Assembly: GCA_000375685.1 (NCBI GenBank)
Contig: AQVQ01000046.1
Coordinates: forward strand, 1-8,584
Origin: a crenarchaeote SCGC AAA261-N23
Lineage (GTDB): Archaea; Thermoproteota; Thermoprotei; Gearchaeales; Gearchaeaceae
Direction: 5' to 3'
Length of the DNA: 8,584 bases
The position numbers and the translations under genes were made by a program. A model generated the notes under the pieces. That model ran no database searches and was not told the origin of the DNA. It saw nothing but the letters and a program-made list of their open reading frames with translations. Positions 7,071-8,584 of this stretch are shown in pieces. The first letter of the stretch is position 1; each line of letters starts with the position of its first letter.

Positions 7071-8584
7071 TCTGGGCGACATTGGAGCGTACTTTATATA
7101 CCTATTTTCTGCTCCACCGTATATAATATTAAAGGGAGCTACGAGCGACCTTCCGATGAAAATAATCGTGTTAAGCAATAATTCAGCAATTGTTTCTTTC
7201 TATTTAGAACCTTATCAGCAAATTCATTTATTTCTAATCTATGAAGGAAATTATTCAGCAATTGTATCGCTCGGTTTAGTTCATCAAGTAGTATTGGGAA
7301 ACGTGCCTACCCAATTGGCAATGCTACCGCCAAATCTGTGGAATAACTTAACAAGCGAAAACTTAACAGTGGCGTCTTTTGTAAATAAGGCCATAAATAT
7401 GTCTATAAATTACGAAGAAAATTTGTTCCATTACCTTCTTAATCTTCCTATTGATCAAATCAATGCAACATTTAACAATCTTTTTAACAATACACCTAGA
7501 TTAGGCATTTATGTAATGTATAGCCTAATTCAAAGAGAGCTGATGTTCCCTGTAGAAAACTATACTTTAAATAATCTTTTCTCAAGCAATTCTACCTTAA
7601 TTATGAATCAGTCTCCGAAAAATGGAAATGAATCATTGTATAGCTTTTATACGAACTCTTTAAATTCTCTTTCAAGTTATTCTTACTTTTCATCGAGTCA
7701 AGCTCAGTATAACTTGCAATCCAACCAATCATATCAAGCTGGAGGAGGGGGCGGGGGTGCTGAAGAGTTTACAACTTCTGATGAATCCTTATTTTATAAA
7801 ATATTATGCTCACCTTATGCTAAATATTTAGCAGGTGAAATAGCCGGTTTACTAGAAAACACGGCTTTTAACTTAATAAACTTCACAGGCGATGATGCAT
7901 ACTTTAATGCAGGTAAAAAATTGGGACAATGGATTGGAAATATAGTTTCAGTTTTAAGTATAGTTAAAGGTATAGCAAACGTATTTAAATTTTTACCGAA
8001 AAGTCAAATATTAGGCGGTGCTATAAAGGATATTTTAAAAGGTATTAAAAACGGTTTTACTTTAAGAAGATGGATATTTCAACGAAGTTCATCTATTAGT
8101 AGAACATTTACTATAAAAATTGTAAAATTTACTAAAACATTTACAATAAATATACCTGCAGGAATTGAAACAATAGTAGGTACTACTGAAGAAGGTGAAC
8201 CTATTTGGGGTAATATTATAAAGATAGCAAAAAATGAAAAATTCGGAGGATGGTATTTGGGATGGGGTTCAGTTCCAGGCCAAGTCACTAAATTAGAAAA
8301 TGGAAAAATTATACAAAAAGGATTGGGTCATTGGTATTTCAATGGTAAAAAAGCAATTTGGAATATAAATAAGTATGCAGATGATGATGCTCCTACATTA
8401 GAGCAAGTTGCGAATGAGCTTGACAAGGAAGTTGGATCTCCTTCAAACATAGTAAATTATTTATCCAACCTCTTTTCACACCCACTGAATCTTACTTTGT
8501 TTGCTTCTTTAAGTGGTTCATCTACATGCGGCTCAAACATTGGAGAAGCAAGAGTTGCAGGGGATCCAAATTTCATGAATGTTA
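7033..8584 (+). CDS. C-terminal part of the same secreted protein in the shifted frame, 3' partial (Ig-like, helical and toxin-like regions)
   Basis: This frame has no stop from 7033 to the window end, which would be very unlikely by chance in DNA this AT-rich. With one G removed upstream it becomes residues 787 to at least 1303 of the secreted protein. The order is: an Ig-like beta-rich region (~787-875, GGVTSRQAFTISNLG...); a helical, sequon-rich region (~880-1010); a six-glycine linker (7741-7758, residues 1023-1028); a helical region with the pattern YFNAGKKLGQWIGNIVSVLS (~1076-1095) resembling the 'G-x3-G...hydrophobic helix' of bacterial pre-toxin segments; then a lysine- and tryptophan-rich part (FGGWYLGWGSVPGQ, GLGHWYFNGKKAIWN). 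No catalytic motif is recognised. An ATG at 7030 could in principle start a separate gene, but it has no ribosome site and no signal peptide. The C-terminus and any membrane anchor lie beyond the window. Confidence 0.75.
7741..7758 (+). repeat. GC-rich tract encoding a six-glycine linker
   Basis: Eighteen bases, 16 of them G, encode six glycines between an Asn/Ser-rich helical region and the C-terminal helical/toxin-like region. In the protein this is probably a flexible hinge between domains. In the DNA it is, with the G6 run at 7032, one of two marked G-runs in an AT-rich gene and could also be prone to slippage. Confidence 0.6.

Noticed and set aside
7181..7265. 13-bp direct repeat attcagcaattgt (7181 and 7253), 72 bp apart
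   Set aside because: It encodes a shared SAIV in two beta-strands, but the flanking residues do not match, so it is not a convincing duplication.
8079..8288. Minus-strand 69-codon ORF
   Set aside because: It lies opposite the open C-terminal frame of the secreted protein, with no ribosome site or promoter seen; a shadow ORF.
7030..8584. An independent gene starting at ATG 7030, overlapping the stop of the upstream frame by 41 nt
   Set aside because: No Shine-Dalgarno site precedes the ATG, the product would lack a signal peptide although it is sequon-rich like the exported part, and its first residues read as a direct continuation of the upstream domain. A frameshift is the simpler explanation, though coupling cannot be excluded.

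Overview
The window looks archaeal. It is AT-rich, arginine is mostly AGA/AGG and isoleucine is often ATA. Two genes start with GTG, and TATA-like boxes lie at archaeal distances from the predicted starts. One gene appears leaderless, while the other has GGTGAT/GAGGT Shine-Dalgarno sites. The ADP-forming acyl-CoA synthetase and the secreted protein dense in N-glycosylation sequons also fit an archaeon. The lineage cannot be fixed from the sequence; an acidophilic Thermoplasmatota, Sulfolobales or DPANN-type genome are possibilities only.

Layout: every recognised gene is on the + strand. (1) Positions 1-1607 hold a DHA2-type (14-TM) major facilitator exporter whose N-terminus lies outside the window; an ATG at 81 is internal, because the frame is open and MFS-like back to base 3. 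(2) Positions 1641-4337 hold an 898-residue fusion of an N-terminal GNAT acetyltransferase and a complete ADP-forming acyl-CoA synthetase. Both phospho-relay histidines are present (His439 and His723), and the gene appears leaderless from its own TATA box. (3) Positions 4338-4673 are a regulatory intergenic region. It contains a T-tract, a 25-bp interrupted palindrome just upstream of a TATA box, and a 17-codon upstream ORF that overlaps the GTG of the next gene. (4) From 4674 to the window end runs a very large secreted protein: signal peptide, NHL-like beta-propeller repeats, a carboxypeptidase-regulatory-like domain, an Ig-like region, helical regions, a six-glycine linker and a C-terminal region reminiscent of the pre-toxin part of bacterial polymorphic toxins. 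Its frame breaks at a G6 run (7032-7037). One G fewer would join the 798-codon upstream frame to a downstream frame that stays open for more than 1.5 kb and leaves the window.

The exporter and the ligase have no proven functional link. The large secreted protein has its own promoter, its own putative operator and a translationally coupled leader, so it looks individually regulated. The most interesting points are the G6 frameshift, the toxin-like C-terminal architecture it would switch off, the palindrome at the promoter and the overlapping leader ORF.
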